Shown here: positions 18,511 to 28,144 of the stretch, piece by piece
Layout: every line of letters begins with the position of its first letter
How positions within the stretch are numbered: position 1 is the stretch's first letter
DNA from: Massilia sp. YIM B02763
GTDB lineage: Bacteria > Pseudomonadota > Gammaproteobacteria > Burkholderiales > Burkholderiaceae_D
Direction of reading: 5' to 3'
Length of the DNA stretch: 64,000 nt
NCBI RefSeq assembly: GCF_030412015.1
Contig: NZ_JASNRD010000001.1
Coordinates: 716,552-780,551, forward strand
Translations under genes and position numbers: made by a program
Notes under the pieces: generated by a model
Database searches by the model: none
What the model was told of the DNA's origin: nothing
What the model saw: only the letters and a program-made list of their open reading frames with translations

Positions 18511-19976
18511 GGACGCGGCTTGATCACAATATATTGCGACGCCGGACCGCGGCGCACCAGCAATGCCACGGATTTCTTCGGATCGAGCTTGCCGACCAGG
18601 CCGTTGAACTGCGCCGCGGACGTGACCGGGGCATTGTTGATCTGCAGGATCAGGTCACCCGAGCGGATGCCGGCCGTTGCCGCCCTTCCGCCGACGACCT
18701 CGACCAGCACGCCGCCCTCGACCTTGAGCTCGCGCTTCTGCACGGCCGACAAGTCGGAGACCTGCAGGCCCAGCGCGTTCGGCGCCTGTTCCGGCGCCTG
18801 CTTCTTCTGCTTGGCGGCATTGCCTTTTTCGGGCTGCTCTTCCTTCAATTCCTCGATGGTCACGGGCAGCTCGACCTGGGCGCCGCGGCGCCACACGGTG
18901 ATGGTGGCGCGGGTGCCGACCGGGGTGCCGCCCACCTGGCGCGGCAGGTCGGTGCTCTTCTCGATGTCCTTGCCGTTGAACTTCAGGATCACGTCGCCGA
19001 CCTTGACGCCGGCCTTCTCGGCCGGGCCGCCCGGCTCGACCATCGCGACCTCGGCGCCGCGCGCCTTGCCCAGGCCCAGCGCCTCGGCGACGTCGCGCGT
19101 GACTTCGCTGATCTGCACGCCCATGCGGCCGCGCGTGACCTTGCCGGTCTTCTTGATCTGGTCCGACACGCGCATCACTTCGTCGATCGGCACGGCGAAC
19201 GAGATGCCGTTGTAGGCGCCGGACAGCGTGGCGATCTGGGAGTTGATGCCGATGACTTCGCCGCGCATATTGATCAGCGGACCGCCCGAGTTACCCGGGT
19301 TCACCGCCACGTCGCTCTGGATCAGCGGCAGGTACTCGCCGGTATCGCGCGACTTGGCCGAGATGATGCCGGCCGTGACCGTGTTCTCCAGGTTGAACGG
19401 CGAGCCGATCGCGATCACCCATTCGCCGGCGCGGATGCGGTCGGAGTCGCCGATGCGCACGCTGGGCAGGTTGCGGGCGTCGACCTTCAGCAGTGCGACG
19501 TCCGTGCGGCGGTCGGCGCCCAGCACCTTGGCCTTGAATTCGCGGCGGTCGGTCAGCGTGACGATGACTTCGTCGGCGCCCTCGACCACGTGGGCATTGG
19601 TCAGCACGTAGCCGTCGTCGGAAATGATGAAGCCGGAGCCGACGCCGCGCTGCACTTCGCGCTCTTCCGGTTGCTGCTGCGGCGCGCCGCGCCGTCCGCG
19701 CGGGGCCATCTGGCCGCCGAAGAAGCGGCGCAGGAATTCCTGCATCTCCTCGTCGCCGCCCATGCCGCCGGCGCCGTCCTCGCCCAGGCGCACGACCTCG
19801 GTGGTGCGGATGTTCACGACGGCGGGGCCGACCTTGTCGACCATGTCCGCGAAGTCCGGCAGGCCGGCCACCGTCGCCGTGGCCACGGGTGCGGCCGCCT
19901 GGGCCGGGAAAACCATCGACGTTGCGCCGGCAACCATGAGTGCCGACAGGATCGCGCTACGAATTTTGCTTGTCAT
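18507..19976 (-). CDS. mucD: DegP/MucD-like periplasmic serine endoprotease
   Basis: A periplasmic quality-control protease that degrades misfolded envelope proteins. The start at 19976 gives 489 residues with a signal peptide ending PAQA (about 27). The HtrA trypsin-like domain has His129 (TNAHVV), Asp159 (RTDVALL) and Ser230 (GNSGGPL), followed by two PDZ domains (about 285-375 and 400-485). A Gly/Arg/Gln-rich loop (about 66-108) precedes the protease. It lies in the RpoE locus after rseA, but 264 bp separate it from rseA and there is no rseB between them. Confidence 0.95.
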   Translation of the reverse strand: MTSKIRSAILSALMVAGATSMVFPAQAAAPVATATVAGLPDFADMVDKVGPAVVNIRTTEVVRLGEDGAGGMGGDEEMQEFLRRFFGGQMAPRGRRGAPQQQPEEREVQRGVGSGFIISDDGYVLTNAHVVEGADEVIVTLTDRREFKAKVLGADRRTDVALLKVDARNLPSVRIGDSDRIRAGEWVIAIGSPFNLENTVTAGIISAKSRDTGEYLPLIQSDVAVNPGNSGGPLINMRGEVIGINSQIATLSGAYNGISFAVPIDEVMRVSDQIKKTGKVTRGRMGVQISEVTRDVAEALGLGKARGAEVAMVEPGGPAEKAGVKVGDVILKFNGKDIEKSTDLPRQVGGTPVGTRATITVWRRGAQVELPVTIEELKEEQPEKGNAAKQKKQAPEQAPNALGLQVSDLSAVQKRELKVEGGVLVEVVGGRAATAGIRSGDLILQINNAPVTSAAQFNGLVGKLDPKKSVALLVRRGPASQYIVIKPRP

Positions 19977-20239
19977 AATCTCATCAGGTGAAGGGCTTGG
20001 TGCCCCAATGGTAAGACAAAAAGCCAATATTGTCGCGTTGGCACGGCGCGGAGGAAAACAGACCGGATTGCGGCCCGGCACGGCAAGAGACGAAGGGGGA
20101 ACGACAGCGCATGGTGAACGATCGGGCGCGCGCCTGGCGCCCGGCAGCGCACGCGCCGGTCCGGAACGGGCACGGACGAGGACGCAGCGGAGGAGGCGCA
20201 ACGGGGGCGGCGCGACCGCGGCCGGGTGGCGGACAGTGC

Positions 20240-20533
20240 CTAGCGCGGTCCGGCCGCGACGGCGGCGCTGGCAGCCGTTTCGTCCACGGCGCCGTTGCGC
20301 TTGCCCGGCAGCGCTTCCTCGGCCAGGCGCGCGGCCAGCCGGGCGGCAAAGCCGGGCGACAACTCGGGGCCGCCGTATTCGCGCAAGGCGTCGCCGATCA
20401 GGTGGTTGCGCCGCCAGGCCGCGTCGCCGGCCGGCGTGCCCAGCGCGGCCATCGCCAGTTCGATGTCGGCCTCGGGCAGCGCCCCGTCCATCAGGGCGGA
20501 GATGAGTTCGCGGTTTTTCTTGTTCGTGTCCAT
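20240..20533 (-). CDS. rseA: sigma-E factor negative regulatory protein RseA, short form
   Basis: The 97-residue protein matches the cytoplasmic anti-sigma domain of RseA (MDTNKKNRELISALMDGALP, then WRRNHLIGDALREY), which binds RpoE. The usual family member continues into a transmembrane helix and a periplasmic RseB-binding domain; here the protein stops after an Ala-rich tail, and no hydrophobic segment is present. No other frame in the following 264 bp encodes the missing part. It lies directly downstream of rpoE. If complete as read, it would be a soluble anti-sigma factor not controlled by DegS/RseP cleavage. Confidence 0.8.
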   Translation of the reverse strand: MDTNKKNRELISALMDGALPEADIELAMAALGTPAGDAAWRRNHLIGDALREYGGPELSPGFAARLAARLAEEALPGKRNGAVDETAASAAVAAGPR

Positions 20534-20664
20534 CGGTATGCTCGTCGGTGGTGATCCTTCGGAAAGCCGCTGCCGGCTGGCGGCTGCACGATGCAGGTCC
20601 GTGTCGGGCGCTCCCCTTTGTCTGCAGTATCGATCATCGCTACTTGGAGCCTCTCTCGAGGCTC

Positions 20665-21267
20665 CTACCGACGTTTGTCAGCCGAGATGTCGAGCAAGGG
20701 CCTCAACTTGTCGGCAATGACTTCGCGCGCCCGGAATATCCTGCTTCGCACCGTACCGATTGGACACGCCATCACTTCGGAGATTTCCTCGTAGCTTAAG
20801 CCTTCAATTTCACGCAAGACAATTGCTGTCCTCAACTCCAGCGGTAGCGCCTCCATCGCGGCATTCACGGTGTAGGCGATCTGCTTGCTGGCTAAAACGG
20901 ACTCTGGCGTATTAATGTCGCGCAGACTGTCCGCGTCGTCAAATCCTTCGGCACGTTCGGCGTCGGCTTCGGTCGAGGTCGGAGCCCGCCTGCCTTGGGT
21001 GACGAGAAAGTTTTTTGCCGTGTTGATACCGATACGATACAACCAGGTGTAGAACGCCGAGTCGCCACGGAAGTGCCGCAGTGCGCGGAAGGCCTTGATG
21101 AAGGTCTCCTGCACCACGTCTTCCGCCTCGGCAGGATCGTGCACGAGGCGCGATACCAGCCGCATCAGGCGGCGCTGGTATTTCGCCACCAGCAGGTCGA
21201 ACGCCCGGCGATCGCCAGCCTGGACGCGCTCAACCAGCAGTTGATCACACTCGCGTTCGGTCGTCAC
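20665..21267 (-). CDS. rpoE: extracytoplasmic-function sigma factor RpoE (AlgU)
   Basis: RpoE directs transcription of envelope-stress genes. The 200-residue protein has region 2 (DLLVAKYQRRLMRLV, then DVVQETFIKAFRAL, then TWLYRIGINTAKN) and region 4 (LPLELRTAIVLREIEGLSYEEI, with the helix-turn-helix GTVRSRIFRAR). It is followed by rseA and then mucD, and preceded by a ygfX-like gene. A GAACTT box at 21432-21427 suggests autoregulation. Confidence 0.97.
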   Translation of the reverse strand: MTTERECDQLLVERVQAGDRRAFDLLVAKYQRRLMRLVSRLVHDPAEAEDVVQETFIKAFRALRHFRGDSAFYTWLYRIGINTAKNFLVTQGRRAPTSTEADAERAEGFDDADSLRDINTPESVLASKQIAYTVNAAMEALPLELRTAIVLREIEGLSYEEISEVMACPIGTVRSRIFRAREVIADKLRPLLDISADKRR

Positions 21268-21402
21268 TGAACATTGCCCCGTTGGCTGCGGCGTCCTGGC
21301 GCGCTTGACGGCCTCCCCACGGCGGCATTACATCGTCGTTCCGGACCGGCGTGCCGTCCTCGACGATGGGCCTTGCCCCGGGGCGTTGGTCAAGCGCTCT
21401 TG

Positions 21403-21432
21403 TTAAGAAAGATAGTCCGCTGCAATAAGTTC
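21403..21432 (-). promoter_or_regulatory. possible sigma-E promoter of rpoE
   Basis: On the minus strand GAACTT (21432-21427) is followed after 18 bp by TCTTAA (21408-21403), similar to the sigma-E consensus GAACTT...TCTGA though with a long spacer. It overlaps the ygfX stop codon and lies about 140 bases upstream of rpoE. Confidence 0.3.
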
Positions 21433-21919
21433 ATCGTGGTGTTTCGTATTCCGTCTCCGCGCACCGTCCGGCGGCCGCCAGCGCCACCGCGAGCGCGCGC
21501 CAGGTCTCGCCATCGACGGCATCGCGCCAGATGTGCAGCACATGCGTGCGCGGCCGGGCACCCGGCGCCGGCACGCGCCAGCGCAGCAGCATCAGCAGCG
21601 GCCACACGACCGAGCCGGGCAGCAGACGGGCTGCCGGGGTGTCGTTACATGACGGCGCATGCAGCACCTGTTGTACCGTCACGCGTAGTTCGCCGGTTCC
21701 AGAAATATCAATCCGGTGCGTCTTAGGACGGCGGGCGGCGGCCGCCAGCAGGACCGCCGCGGCGAGCAGCAGCGCAGCCGCGAGGACGGGCGCGGCGCGC
21801 ACCTGCGCGCTCGCGTGCGCCACCGTGCAGGCGGCGGCCAGCTGGGCCAGGCCGGCGCCCGCGAGCACGAGGCGGAAGGCGCGCGAAGGCCTGACGAGCG
21901 CGGAAACGGCGATCGACAT
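21431..21919 (-). CDS. YgfX-like membrane protein
   Basis: The start at 21919 (MSIAVSAL) gives 162 residues. Two hydrophobic helices (about 15-33 and 41-60) are followed by a soluble part with LLPGSVVWPLLMLLRW and LHIWRDAVDGETWRALAVAL, a pattern typical of the YgfX/CptA family (in E. coli the toxin partner of SdhE, implicated in cell division). No sdhE-like partner is adjacent. It lies between fabF and rpoE, as in related betaproteobacteria, behind the fabF terminator. Function here is inferred only from the family. Confidence 0.7.
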   Translation of the reverse strand: MSIAVSALVRPSRAFRLVLAGAGLAQLAAACTVAHASAQVRAAPVLAAALLLAAAVLLAAAARRPKTHRIDISGTGELRVTVQQVLHAPSCNDTPAARLLPGSVVWPLLMLLRWRVPAPGARPRTHVLHIWRDAVDGETWRALAVALAAAGRCAETEYETPR

Positions 21920-21976
21920 GGGTGTACCGGGTTGGTGGAAGCGGGGGGCACGTAGCGGAACCCCGAAAGAGGCTTG

Positions 21977-22014
21977 AAAAGACAAACGCCCATTCCCTTT
22001 GACAGGAATGGGCG
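21977..22014 (-). terminator. Rho-independent terminator after fabF
   Basis: On the minus strand a 10-bp stem CGCCCATTCC/GGAATGGGCG with an 8-base loop is followed by TTTGTCTTTT. It ends the fatty-acid operon 30 bases after the fabF stop. Confidence 0.9.
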
Positions 22015-22043
22015 CCAATAAGTTCGACTCTGAGGGTCGAAAC

Positions 22044-23288
22044 TTAGATTTTCGCGAACACCAGGGTACCGTTGGTACCGCCGAAGCCGAACGAGTTCTT
22101 CACCGCGTAATCGATCTTCATGTCACGCGCCGTGTTGGCGCAGAAGTCCAGGTCGCACTCGGGATCCTGGTTGAAGATGTTGATCGTCGGCGGCGAGACC
22201 TGGTTGTGGATCGCCAGCACGGTGAACACCGATTCCAGGCCGCCCGCGCCGCCCAGCAGGTGGCCGGTCATCGACTTGGTCGAGTTGACGACGATGTGCT
22301 TCGCGTGGTCGCCGAAGGTGCGCTTGATGCCTTTCACTTCCGCCACGTCGCCCACCGGGGTCGAGGTGCCGTGCGCGTTCACGTACTGTACCTGGTCGGG
22401 GTTGATGCCGGCGTATTGCATGGCCGAGACCATGCAGCGCGAGGCGCCGCTGCCGTCTTCGAGCGGTGCGGTGATGTGGTTGGCGTCCGCGCTCATGCCG
22501 AAGCCGACGACTTCCGCATAGATCTTGGCGCCGCGCGCCTTGGCGTGTTCGTATTCCTCGAGCACCATGACGCCGGCACCCTCGCCCAGCACGAAGCCGT
22601 CGCGGTCGCGGTCCCACGGACGCGAAGCGGTCGACGGATCGTCGTTGCGGGCCGACAGCGCGCGCGCCGAGGCGAAGCCGCCCAGGCCCAGCGGCGACAC
22701 GGTCGATTCCGCGCCGCCGGCGATCATCACGTCGGCGTCGCCGTATTCGATCAGGCGCGCAGCCGAACCGATGCAATGCAGGCCGGTGGTGCAGGCGGTG
22801 ACGATCGCCAGGTTCGGGCCGCGCAGGCCGAACTTGATCGACAGGTCACCCGAGATCATGTTGATGATCGAGGCCGGGACGAAGAACGGCGAGATGCGGC
22901 GCGGGCCGCGGCTGTCGTACTCCGCCTTGGTGTCTTCGATCATCGGCAGTCCGCCGATGCCCGAGCCCACCATCACGCCGATGCGGTCGGCATTTTCCTC
23001 GGTGACGACGAGGCCGGAATCCTGCAACGCCTGGATACCCGCGGCCATGCCGAAATGGATGAACGTATCCATGTGGCGGCCTTCCTTGCCGGGCAGGTAT
23101 TCCTCGACGTTGAAGTTCTTCACTTCGCCCGCGAAACGGGTCGAAAACGACGATGCGTCGAACTTGGTAATGTTGGCAATGCCCGACTTGCCCGCCAGTG
23201 CTGCTTCCCACGCGTCGGCAATGGTATTGCCGATCGGGGAGATGCAACCCAGGCCGGTAACGACGACACGACGGTTGCGTGAACTCAA
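22044..23288 (-). CDS. fabF: 3-oxoacyl-[acyl-carrier-protein] synthase II
   Basis: FabF elongates acyl-ACP with malonyl-ACP. The 414-residue protein has the Cys-His-His triad: Cys166 in [10 protein letters not shown], His in [11 protein letters not shown] and His in [12 protein letters not shown]. It closes the yceD-rpmF-plsX-fabH-fabD-fabG-acpP-fabF cluster and ends at a clear terminator. Start at 23288 is supported by AGGAGAAAC upstream. Confidence 0.97.
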   Translation of the reverse strand: MSSRNRRVVVTGLGCISPIGNTIADAWEAALAGKSGIANITKFDASSFSTRFAGEVKNFNVEEYLPGKEGRHMDTFIHFGMAAGIQALQDSGLVVTEENADRIGVMVGSGIGGLPMIEDTKAEYDSRGPRRISPFFVPASIINMISGDLSIKFGLRGPNLAIVTACTTGLHCIGSAARLIEYGDADVMIAGGAESTVSPLGLGGFASARALSARNDDPSTASRPWDRDRDGFVLGEGAGVMVLEEYEHAKARGAKIYAEVVGFGMSADANHITAPLEDGSGASRCMVSAMQYAGINPDQVQYVNAHGTSTPVGDVAEVKGIKRTFGDHAKHIVVNSTKSMTGHLLGGAGGLESVFTVLAIHNQVSPPTINIFNQDPECDLDFCANTARDMKIDYAVKNSFGFGGTNGTLVFAKI

Positions 23289-23313
23289 GCGTTTCTCCTG
23301 AAGTCCTGAATGC

Positions 23314-23553
23314 TTAGGCCTTGACGTGCGCCTGGGCGTACTCGATGGCCTGACGAACGGTGGTGATCTTCTCGGCTTGCTCGTCCGGGATCTCCATTTC
23401 GAATTCGTCTTCCAGTGCCATCACCAGTTCAACGGTGTCCAGGGAGTCTGCGCCGAGGTCGTCAACGAACGAGGAATCGATTTTGATGTCAGCTTCGGCA
23501 ACACCCAGTTGCTCAGCGACGATTTTTTTAACGCGTTGTTCGATATCCGACAT
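23314..23553 (-). CDS. acpP: acyl carrier protein
   Basis: ACP carries growing acyl chains on a phosphopantetheine arm. The 79-residue acidic protein has the attachment site [10 protein letters not shown] with Ser37, the substrate of AcpS. It lies between fabG and fabF. The 177 bases upstream, between fabG and acpP, include an A/T-rich part that may carry an extra acpP promoter, as is usual for this highly expressed gene. Confidence 0.98.
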   Translation of the reverse strand: MSDIEQRVKKIVAEQLGVAEADIKIDSSFVDDLGADSLDTVELVMALEDEFEMEIPDEQAEKITTVRQAIEYAQAHVKA

Positions 23554-23730
23554 GTTATGGCTCCATTAGGTATGTGTTGCGGAAAGTGCGCGCATTTTAT
23601 CAGGGTTTGCGCGTTGAAAAACTATTTTCAGCGTCTGACGCTAAATCGTTTGAAACTACTGCCAACTGCTGAGAATTGTACTTGAAAGGAGCCAACCGCC
23701 ACCGGCAAAGTCGCTCCTTCCAGCCTCTTT

Positions 23731-24468
23731 TTAGTTCATGTACATGCCGCCGTTGACGTGCAGCTCGCTGCCCGTGATATAGGCGGCTTGCGGGCCCGCC
23801 AGGAAGGCGACGGCGTGGGCGATGTCTTCCGGCTGGCCCAGGCGGCCCAGCGGGATCTGCGTCAGCAGCGCCTCGTGCTGGCCTTCGCCCAGCGCCTTGG
23901 TCATGTCGGTGTCGATGAAGCCCGGCGCCACGCAGTTGACGGTGATGTTGCGGCTGCCGATCTCGCGCGCCAGCGCGCGGGTCATGCCGGCCACGCCGGC
24001 CTTGGCGGCGGCATAGTTCATCTGGCCCGGGTTGCCGGCCGCGCCGACCACCGAGGTGATGTTGATGATGCGGCCGGCCTTGGCCTTCATCATGCCGCGC
24101 AGCACGGCGCGCGACAGGCGGCCGACGGCGGTCAGGTTGGTGGCGATCACGTTGTCCCACTCCTCGTCCTTCATGCGCATCGCCAGCTGGTCCTGGGTGA
24201 TGCCGGCATTGTTGACGAGGATGCCGATGGTGCCGACGTCCTTGGTGATGGCGTCGATGACCGACGCGCACTGGGCCGCGTCGGTGACATTCAGCACCAT
24301 GCCCTTGCCGCCGAACTCGGCGAGGTATTCACCGATGGCGGCGGCGCCGCTTTCGGTGGTGGCGGTGCCGACCACCTTGGCGCCCTGGCGGGCCAGTTCA
24401 AGGGCGATGGCCTTGCCGATGCCGCGCGAGGCGCCGGTGACGAGGGCAACTTGGTTTTGCAGGTTCAT
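23731..24468 (-). CDS. fabG: 3-oxoacyl-[acyl-carrier-protein] reductase
   Basis: FabG reduces 3-oxoacyl-ACP with NADPH. From ATG 24468 it has 247 residues with the Rossmann motif TGASRGIG (11-18), NNAG (86-89) and the catalytic Ser139, Tyr152 and Lys156 (NYAAAKAG). The open frame upstream to 24549 lies in an intergenic palindrome and was rejected. The 99-bp gap to fabD is filled by that palindrome. Confidence 0.97.
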   Translation of the reverse strand: MNLQNQVALVTGASRGIGKAIALELARQGAKVVGTATTESGAAAIGEYLAEFGGKGMVLNVTDAAQCASVIDAITKDVGTIGILVNNAGITQDQLAMRMKDEEWDNVIATNLTAVGRLSRAVLRGMMKAKAGRIINITSVVGAAGNPGQMNYAAAKAGVAGMTRALAREIGSRNITVNCVAPGFIDTDMTKALGEGQHEALLTQIPLGRLGQPEDIAHAVAFLAGPQAAYITGSELHVNGGMYMN

Positions 24469-24490
24469 GCTGTTCCTTCTTCTATTCTTG

Positions 24491-24565
24491 GTAGGGTGGG
24501 CACCCCGTGCCCACCAGGCACCGACGTGCCGCATACAGATGGTGGGCACGTGGTGCCCACCCTAC
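24491..24565. repeat. intergenic palindrome GTAGGGTGGGCAC type
   Basis: An inverted repeat: GTAGGGTGGGCACCCCGTGC at 24491-24510 mirrors GTGGTGCCCACCCTAC ending at 24565, with an inner ACCA/TGGTGGGCAC pair. It sits between fabD and fabG inside the operon. The motif is a known type of dispersed repeat in high-GC proteobacteria (from memory); it could pause or process the mRNA. Confidence 0.7.
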
Positions 24566-24567
24566 GC

Positions 24568-25503
24568 TCAAGCCTGGACCGTGGCCAGCAAGCGCTCCAG
24601 CGCGGCCTGGTCGACCAGCGCCTCGCCGACCAGCACCGGATCGATACGCTTGGCCATGCCGATCAGCGTCTTGCTCGGCGCGCATTCGATGACCGAGGTC
24701 ACGCCGTCCGCCGCCATTTTCTGCATGGTCTCGACCCAGCGGACCGGACCGGCAGCCTGGCGCACCAGCGCGTCCTTGATCGCGGCCGGATCGTTCAGGA
24801 TAGCCACGTCGACGTTGTTGATCAAGTCGATCTGCGGCGCACGGAAGGTCAGGTCGGCCATATAGTCGCGCAGGCGGTCCGACGCGGGCTTGAGCAGCGA
24901 CGAATGGAACGGGGCCGACACGGCCAGCTTCATGGCGCGCTTGGCGCCCTTGGCCTTGGCGATCTCGCAGGCGCGCTCGACGGCGGCGGTATGGCCGGCG
25001 ATGACGATCTGGGTCGGTTCGTTGAAGTTGACGGCTTCGACAACGTCACCCTGGGCTGCCTCGGCGCACACGGCCTTCACGTCCTCGGCCGGCAGGCCCA
25101 GGATCACGGCCATGCCGCCCTGCCCCACGGGCACGGCATCCTGCATCGATTGCGCGCGGAAGCGCACCAGCGGCACGGCGTCCTTGAAGTCGATCACGCC
25201 CGCGGCCACCAGGGCCGAGTACTCGCCGAGGCTGTGGCCGGCGACGACGGCCGGCTTGGGACCGCCGGCGGCGATCCAGGCGCGGTACACGGCCACGGCA
25301 GCGGTCAGCATCACGGGCTGGGTGTTCGTGGTCAGGTCCAGCGCTTCCTTCGGGCCTTCGGCGATCATCTTGCCGATGTCCAGGCCCAGGGCGTCCGATG
25401 CCTCGGCGACGGTCTGCTCGACGACGGAGTTGCCGGCGAAGCCGTTCAGCATGCCGACGGATTGCGCGCCCTGGCCAGTGAAGAGGAATGCGAATTTGCT
25501 CAT
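24568..25503 (-). CDS. fabD: malonyl-CoA:ACP transacylase
   Basis: FabD loads malonate from CoA onto ACP. The 311-residue protein has the GxSxG-type nucleophile elbow AGHSLGEYSAL (Ser91), the N-terminal FLFTGQGAQ and the downstream catalytic His in SAPFHSSLL. It lies between fabH and fabG in the fatty-acid operon. Confidence 0.97.
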   Translation of the reverse strand: MSKFAFLFTGQGAQSVGMLNGFAGNSVVEQTVAEASDALGLDIGKMIAEGPKEALDLTTNTQPVMLTAAVAVYRAWIAAGGPKPAVVAGHSLGEYSALVAAGVIDFKDAVPLVRFRAQSMQDAVPVGQGGMAVILGLPAEDVKAVCAEAAQGDVVEAVNFNEPTQIVIAGHTAAVERACEIAKAKGAKRAMKLAVSAPFHSSLLKPASDRLRDYMADLTFRAPQIDLINNVDVAILNDPAAIKDALVRQAAGPVRWVETMQKMAADGVTSVIECAPSKTLIGMAKRIDPVLVGEALVDQAALERLLATVQA

Positions 25504-25521
25504 ATCAGGATCTTTCTTTTA

Positions 25522-26508
25522 TTACATACGCACGAGGACGGCGCCCCAGGTGAAACCGCCGCCCACGCCTTCCATCATGACATTCTGGCCCGGCTGGATG
25601 CGGCCGTCGCGCACCGCGACGTCCAGCGCCAACGGGATCGAGGCGGCCGAGGTATTGCCGTGCTCGTCGACGGTCACGACCATCTTCTCGAGCGGCAAGC
25701 CGAGCTTTTTCGCCGTGCCGCTCATGATGCGCAGGTTGGCCTGGTGCGGGATCAGCCAGTCGATCTCGGACGCCGGCATGCCGGCCGCGTCGAGCGCCTC
25801 ATTGGCCACTTTTTCCAGCACGGACACGGCCAGCTTGAACACGGCGGGGCCGTCCATGTACAGGAATTTCTGGCTCGACAGCGCGGCGTGCGAAGGATTC
25901 GCCGGGCCGCACAGGATGTCTCCATGGCTGCCGTCCGCGTGCAGCTTGGTGGCCAGCACGCCCGGTTCCTGCGAGGCGGTCAGGACGATGGCGCCGGCGC
26001 CGTCGCCGAACAGCACGCAGGTGCTGCGGTCGTTGAAGTCGAGGATGCGCGAGAACACCTCGGTGCCGATCACCAGCACGTTTTTCGCGTTGCCGGCCTT
26101 GATGAAGGCATCGGCGGTCGACATGGCGTAGACGAAGCCGCTGCAGACGGCGCCGATGTCGAAGGCGGCGCTGCCGTTGCGCATGCCCAGCTTGTTCTGC
26201 ACGATGCAGGCGGTGCTGGGGAAGCTGCCGAAGAAGTCCGGGCTCGCCGTGGCGACGATCACCATGTCGATCTGTTCCGGCGCCAGGTTCGCCGCCTCGA
26301 GCGCCTTGCGGGCCGCGTTGACGGCCAGGTCGGAGGCGTTCTCGTCCGCCGCCGCGTAATGGCGCGCGGAGATGCCGCTGCGGGTCACGATCCACTCGTC
26401 CGAGGTCTCGATGCCCTTGGCGGCGAGCTCGGCCGCCAGGTCGTGGTTGGTGACGCGCTTGGCGGGCAGGTAGCTGCCGGTGCCGATAATTTTGCTGTAC
26501 AAAGTCAT
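25522..26508 (-). CDS. fabH: 3-oxoacyl-[acyl-carrier-protein] synthase III
   Basis: FabH starts fatty-acid synthesis by condensing acetyl-CoA with malonyl-ACP. The 328-residue protein has Cys122 ([10 protein letters not shown]), His in [11 protein letters not shown] and Asn in [11 protein letters not shown], the full Cys-His-Asn triad. It is 3 bases from plsX and 18 from fabD, consistent with one transcript. Confidence 0.97.
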   Translation of the reverse strand: MTLYSKIIGTGSYLPAKRVTNHDLAAELAAKGIETSDEWIVTRSGISARHYAAADENASDLAVNAARKALEAANLAPEQIDMVIVATASPDFFGSFPSTACIVQNKLGMRNGSAAFDIGAVCSGFVYAMSTADAFIKAGNAKNVLVIGTEVFSRILDFNDRSTCVLFGDGAGAIVLTASQEPGVLATKLHADGSHGDILCGPANPSHAALSSQKFLYMDGPAVFKLAVSVLEKVANEALDAAGMPASEIDWLIPHQANLRIMSGTAKKLGLPLEKMVVTVDEHGNTSAASIPLALDVAVRDGRIQPGQNVMMEGVGGGFTWGAVLVRM

Positions 26509-26511
26509 TGC

Positions 26512-27552
26512 TTAACCCTGCTTGATGGTTGAGCCTGGCGCTTCCGTGTCAGGTGTACTGGGGAGCATTTCCGCAATCAAGTGCGACAGTTGCTCTTGCA
26601 CATTATATTTCGCCGCATCGAAAGCGCGGCGGATCGCCCATTCGTACGCATACGCATTGGCGCCGCCATGGCTCTTGAAGACCAGGCCCTTCAGGCCCAA
26701 CAGGCCGGCGCCGTTATAGCTTTCCGGATTCAATTTCTTGAGCGATTTACGGGCCAGCAGCGCGCCCAGCTTGGACATCGTCGTTTCCAGCAGCGTCGCC
26801 TTGAAGAAGCGCGACAGGCCCTCGATGGCCTTGAGCGTGACGTTGCCCACGAAGCCGTCGCACACGACCACGTCGACGGTGCCCTTGAAGATATCGTTGC
26901 CTTCGACGTTGCCGTGGAAATTCAGCACGCCGCGCGCATGGTCTTCGCGCAGCAGGTTGGCCGTCGCCTTGATGACTTCGGTACCCTTGATTTCCTCGGT
27001 GCCGACGTTGAGCAGGCCGATGCTGGGACGGCGATGTTCCATCGCCTCGAACAGCACGGCGCCCATGATGGCGAACTGGTGCAGGTGGTGCGGCTCGCAG
27101 TCGACGTTCGCGCCCAGGTCGAGCATATAGGTCGGACCGCCCTTCTGGTTCGGCAGGATCGAGCAGATGGCGGGACGGTCGACGTCGGCCATGGTCTTGA
27201 GCACGTAGCGCGAGATCGCCATCAGGGCGCCGGTATTGCCGGCCGAGACGCAGACGTCGGCGCCGCCTTCCTTGACGAGTTCGATCGCCACGCGCATCGA
27301 CGAATCCTTCTTGCGGCGCAGCGCCACTTCGACGGGATCGTCCATGGCCACCACGTCGGATGCGTGCTTGACGGACAGGCGCGGATTGTCGGCCGCGTGA
27401 TGTTTCTTGAGTTCAGCACGGACCTGGTCTTCCAGGCCCACGAGGATCAGTTCGGCCTCGGGTTCGTGCTTGAGGAATGCCAGGGCTGCCGGAATGGTCA
27501 CAGAGGGACCATGGTCGCCGCCCATGCAGTCGATGGAAATTTTAATTGTCAT
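26512..27552 (-). CDS. plsX: phosphate acyltransferase PlsX
   Basis: PlsX converts acyl-ACP to acyl-phosphate, the donor for PlsY in phospholipid synthesis. The 346-residue protein starts [16 protein letters not shown], the family signature, and carries [12 protein letters not shown] and [10 protein letters not shown]. It couples the fatty-acid genes downstream to membrane lipid synthesis. It lies between rpmF and fabH. Confidence 0.96.
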   Translation of the reverse strand: MTIKISIDCMGGDHGPSVTIPAALAFLKHEPEAELILVGLEDQVRAELKKHHAADNPRLSVKHASDVVAMDDPVEVALRRKKDSSMRVAIELVKEGGADVCVSAGNTGALMAISRYVLKTMADVDRPAICSILPNQKGGPTYMLDLGANVDCEPHHLHQFAIMGAVLFEAMEHRRPSIGLLNVGTEEIKGTEVIKATANLLREDHARGVLNFHGNVEGNDIFKGTVDVVVCDGFVGNVTLKAIEGLSRFFKATLLETTMSKLGALLARKSLKKLNPESYNGAGLLGLKGLVFKSHGGANAYAYEWAIRRAFDAAKYNVQEQLSHLIAEMLPSTPDTEAPGSTIKQG

Positions 27553-27693
27553 TTGTCGGAATGAACCGCGGGCTCACGGTCGGCCGGCGGTAGCGTATCC
27601 GCGGCGCGCGGCAAGGAGCCGGGCCGGGTAGGCGGAATGGAAAATGACGGTGCGCGCGGCGTCATGCACGCCTGCGGCACGGGAAATGCCAAA

Positions 27694-27735
27694 TAAAAAG
27701 CGGCGCCACGCATTGACATACGTTGCACCGCTTTC
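27694..27735 (-). terminator. terminator-like hairpin after rpmF
   Basis: On the minus strand AAGCGGTGC and GGCGCCGCTT form an imperfect stem around a loop, followed by TTTATTT. It lies 25 bases after the rpmF stop and may partly separate yceD-rpmF from the fab genes. Confidence 0.6.
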
Positions 27736-27759
27736 ATGGAACAAAACGCAAGACGTCGA

Positions 27760-27942
27760 TTACTCGTCGTTCTTGGTCTTGAGCACTTTGCGACCACGGT
27801 AGAAGCCGTTCGGGCTGATGTGGTGACGCAGGTGGGTTTCGCCGGTGGTCGGCTCGACTGCCAGGTTCGGGGCGGTCAGGAAATCGTGCGAACGGTGCAT
27901 GCCGCGCTTCGACGGGGACTTCTTATTCTGTTGAACTGCCAT
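27760..27942 (-). CDS. rpmF: 50S ribosomal protein L32
   Basis: The 60-residue protein starts [20 protein letters not shown], the L32 signature, and is basic. The zinc cysteines of some L32 forms are absent, as in the Cys-free type common here. It follows yceD, as in most proteobacteria. Confidence 0.97.
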   Translation of the reverse strand: MAVQQNKKSPSKRGMHRSHDFLTAPNLAVEPTTGETHLRHHISPNGFYRGRKVLKTKNDE

Positions 27943-28144
27943 GATGACTCCTAAACATAAGTTCTAAAATTCTAACACATTCGACTTGCAATGACATGCG
28001 CATCGAGTATCCCAGCGGCAATAACCTATTGCCGTTATTGCCGACATGTTGAACGCAGCCTTCATACTCGAGTTGCACGCGTTTGACACGTCGTTGATGC
28101 AAGACAGGCGTTACGGCGCCCACCTTGCAAATCCTATCTACTGC

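Noticed and set aside
27549..27797. 82-codon minus-strand frame between plsX and rpmF
   Set aside because: It overlaps rpmF out of frame and covers its terminator; no coding signs.
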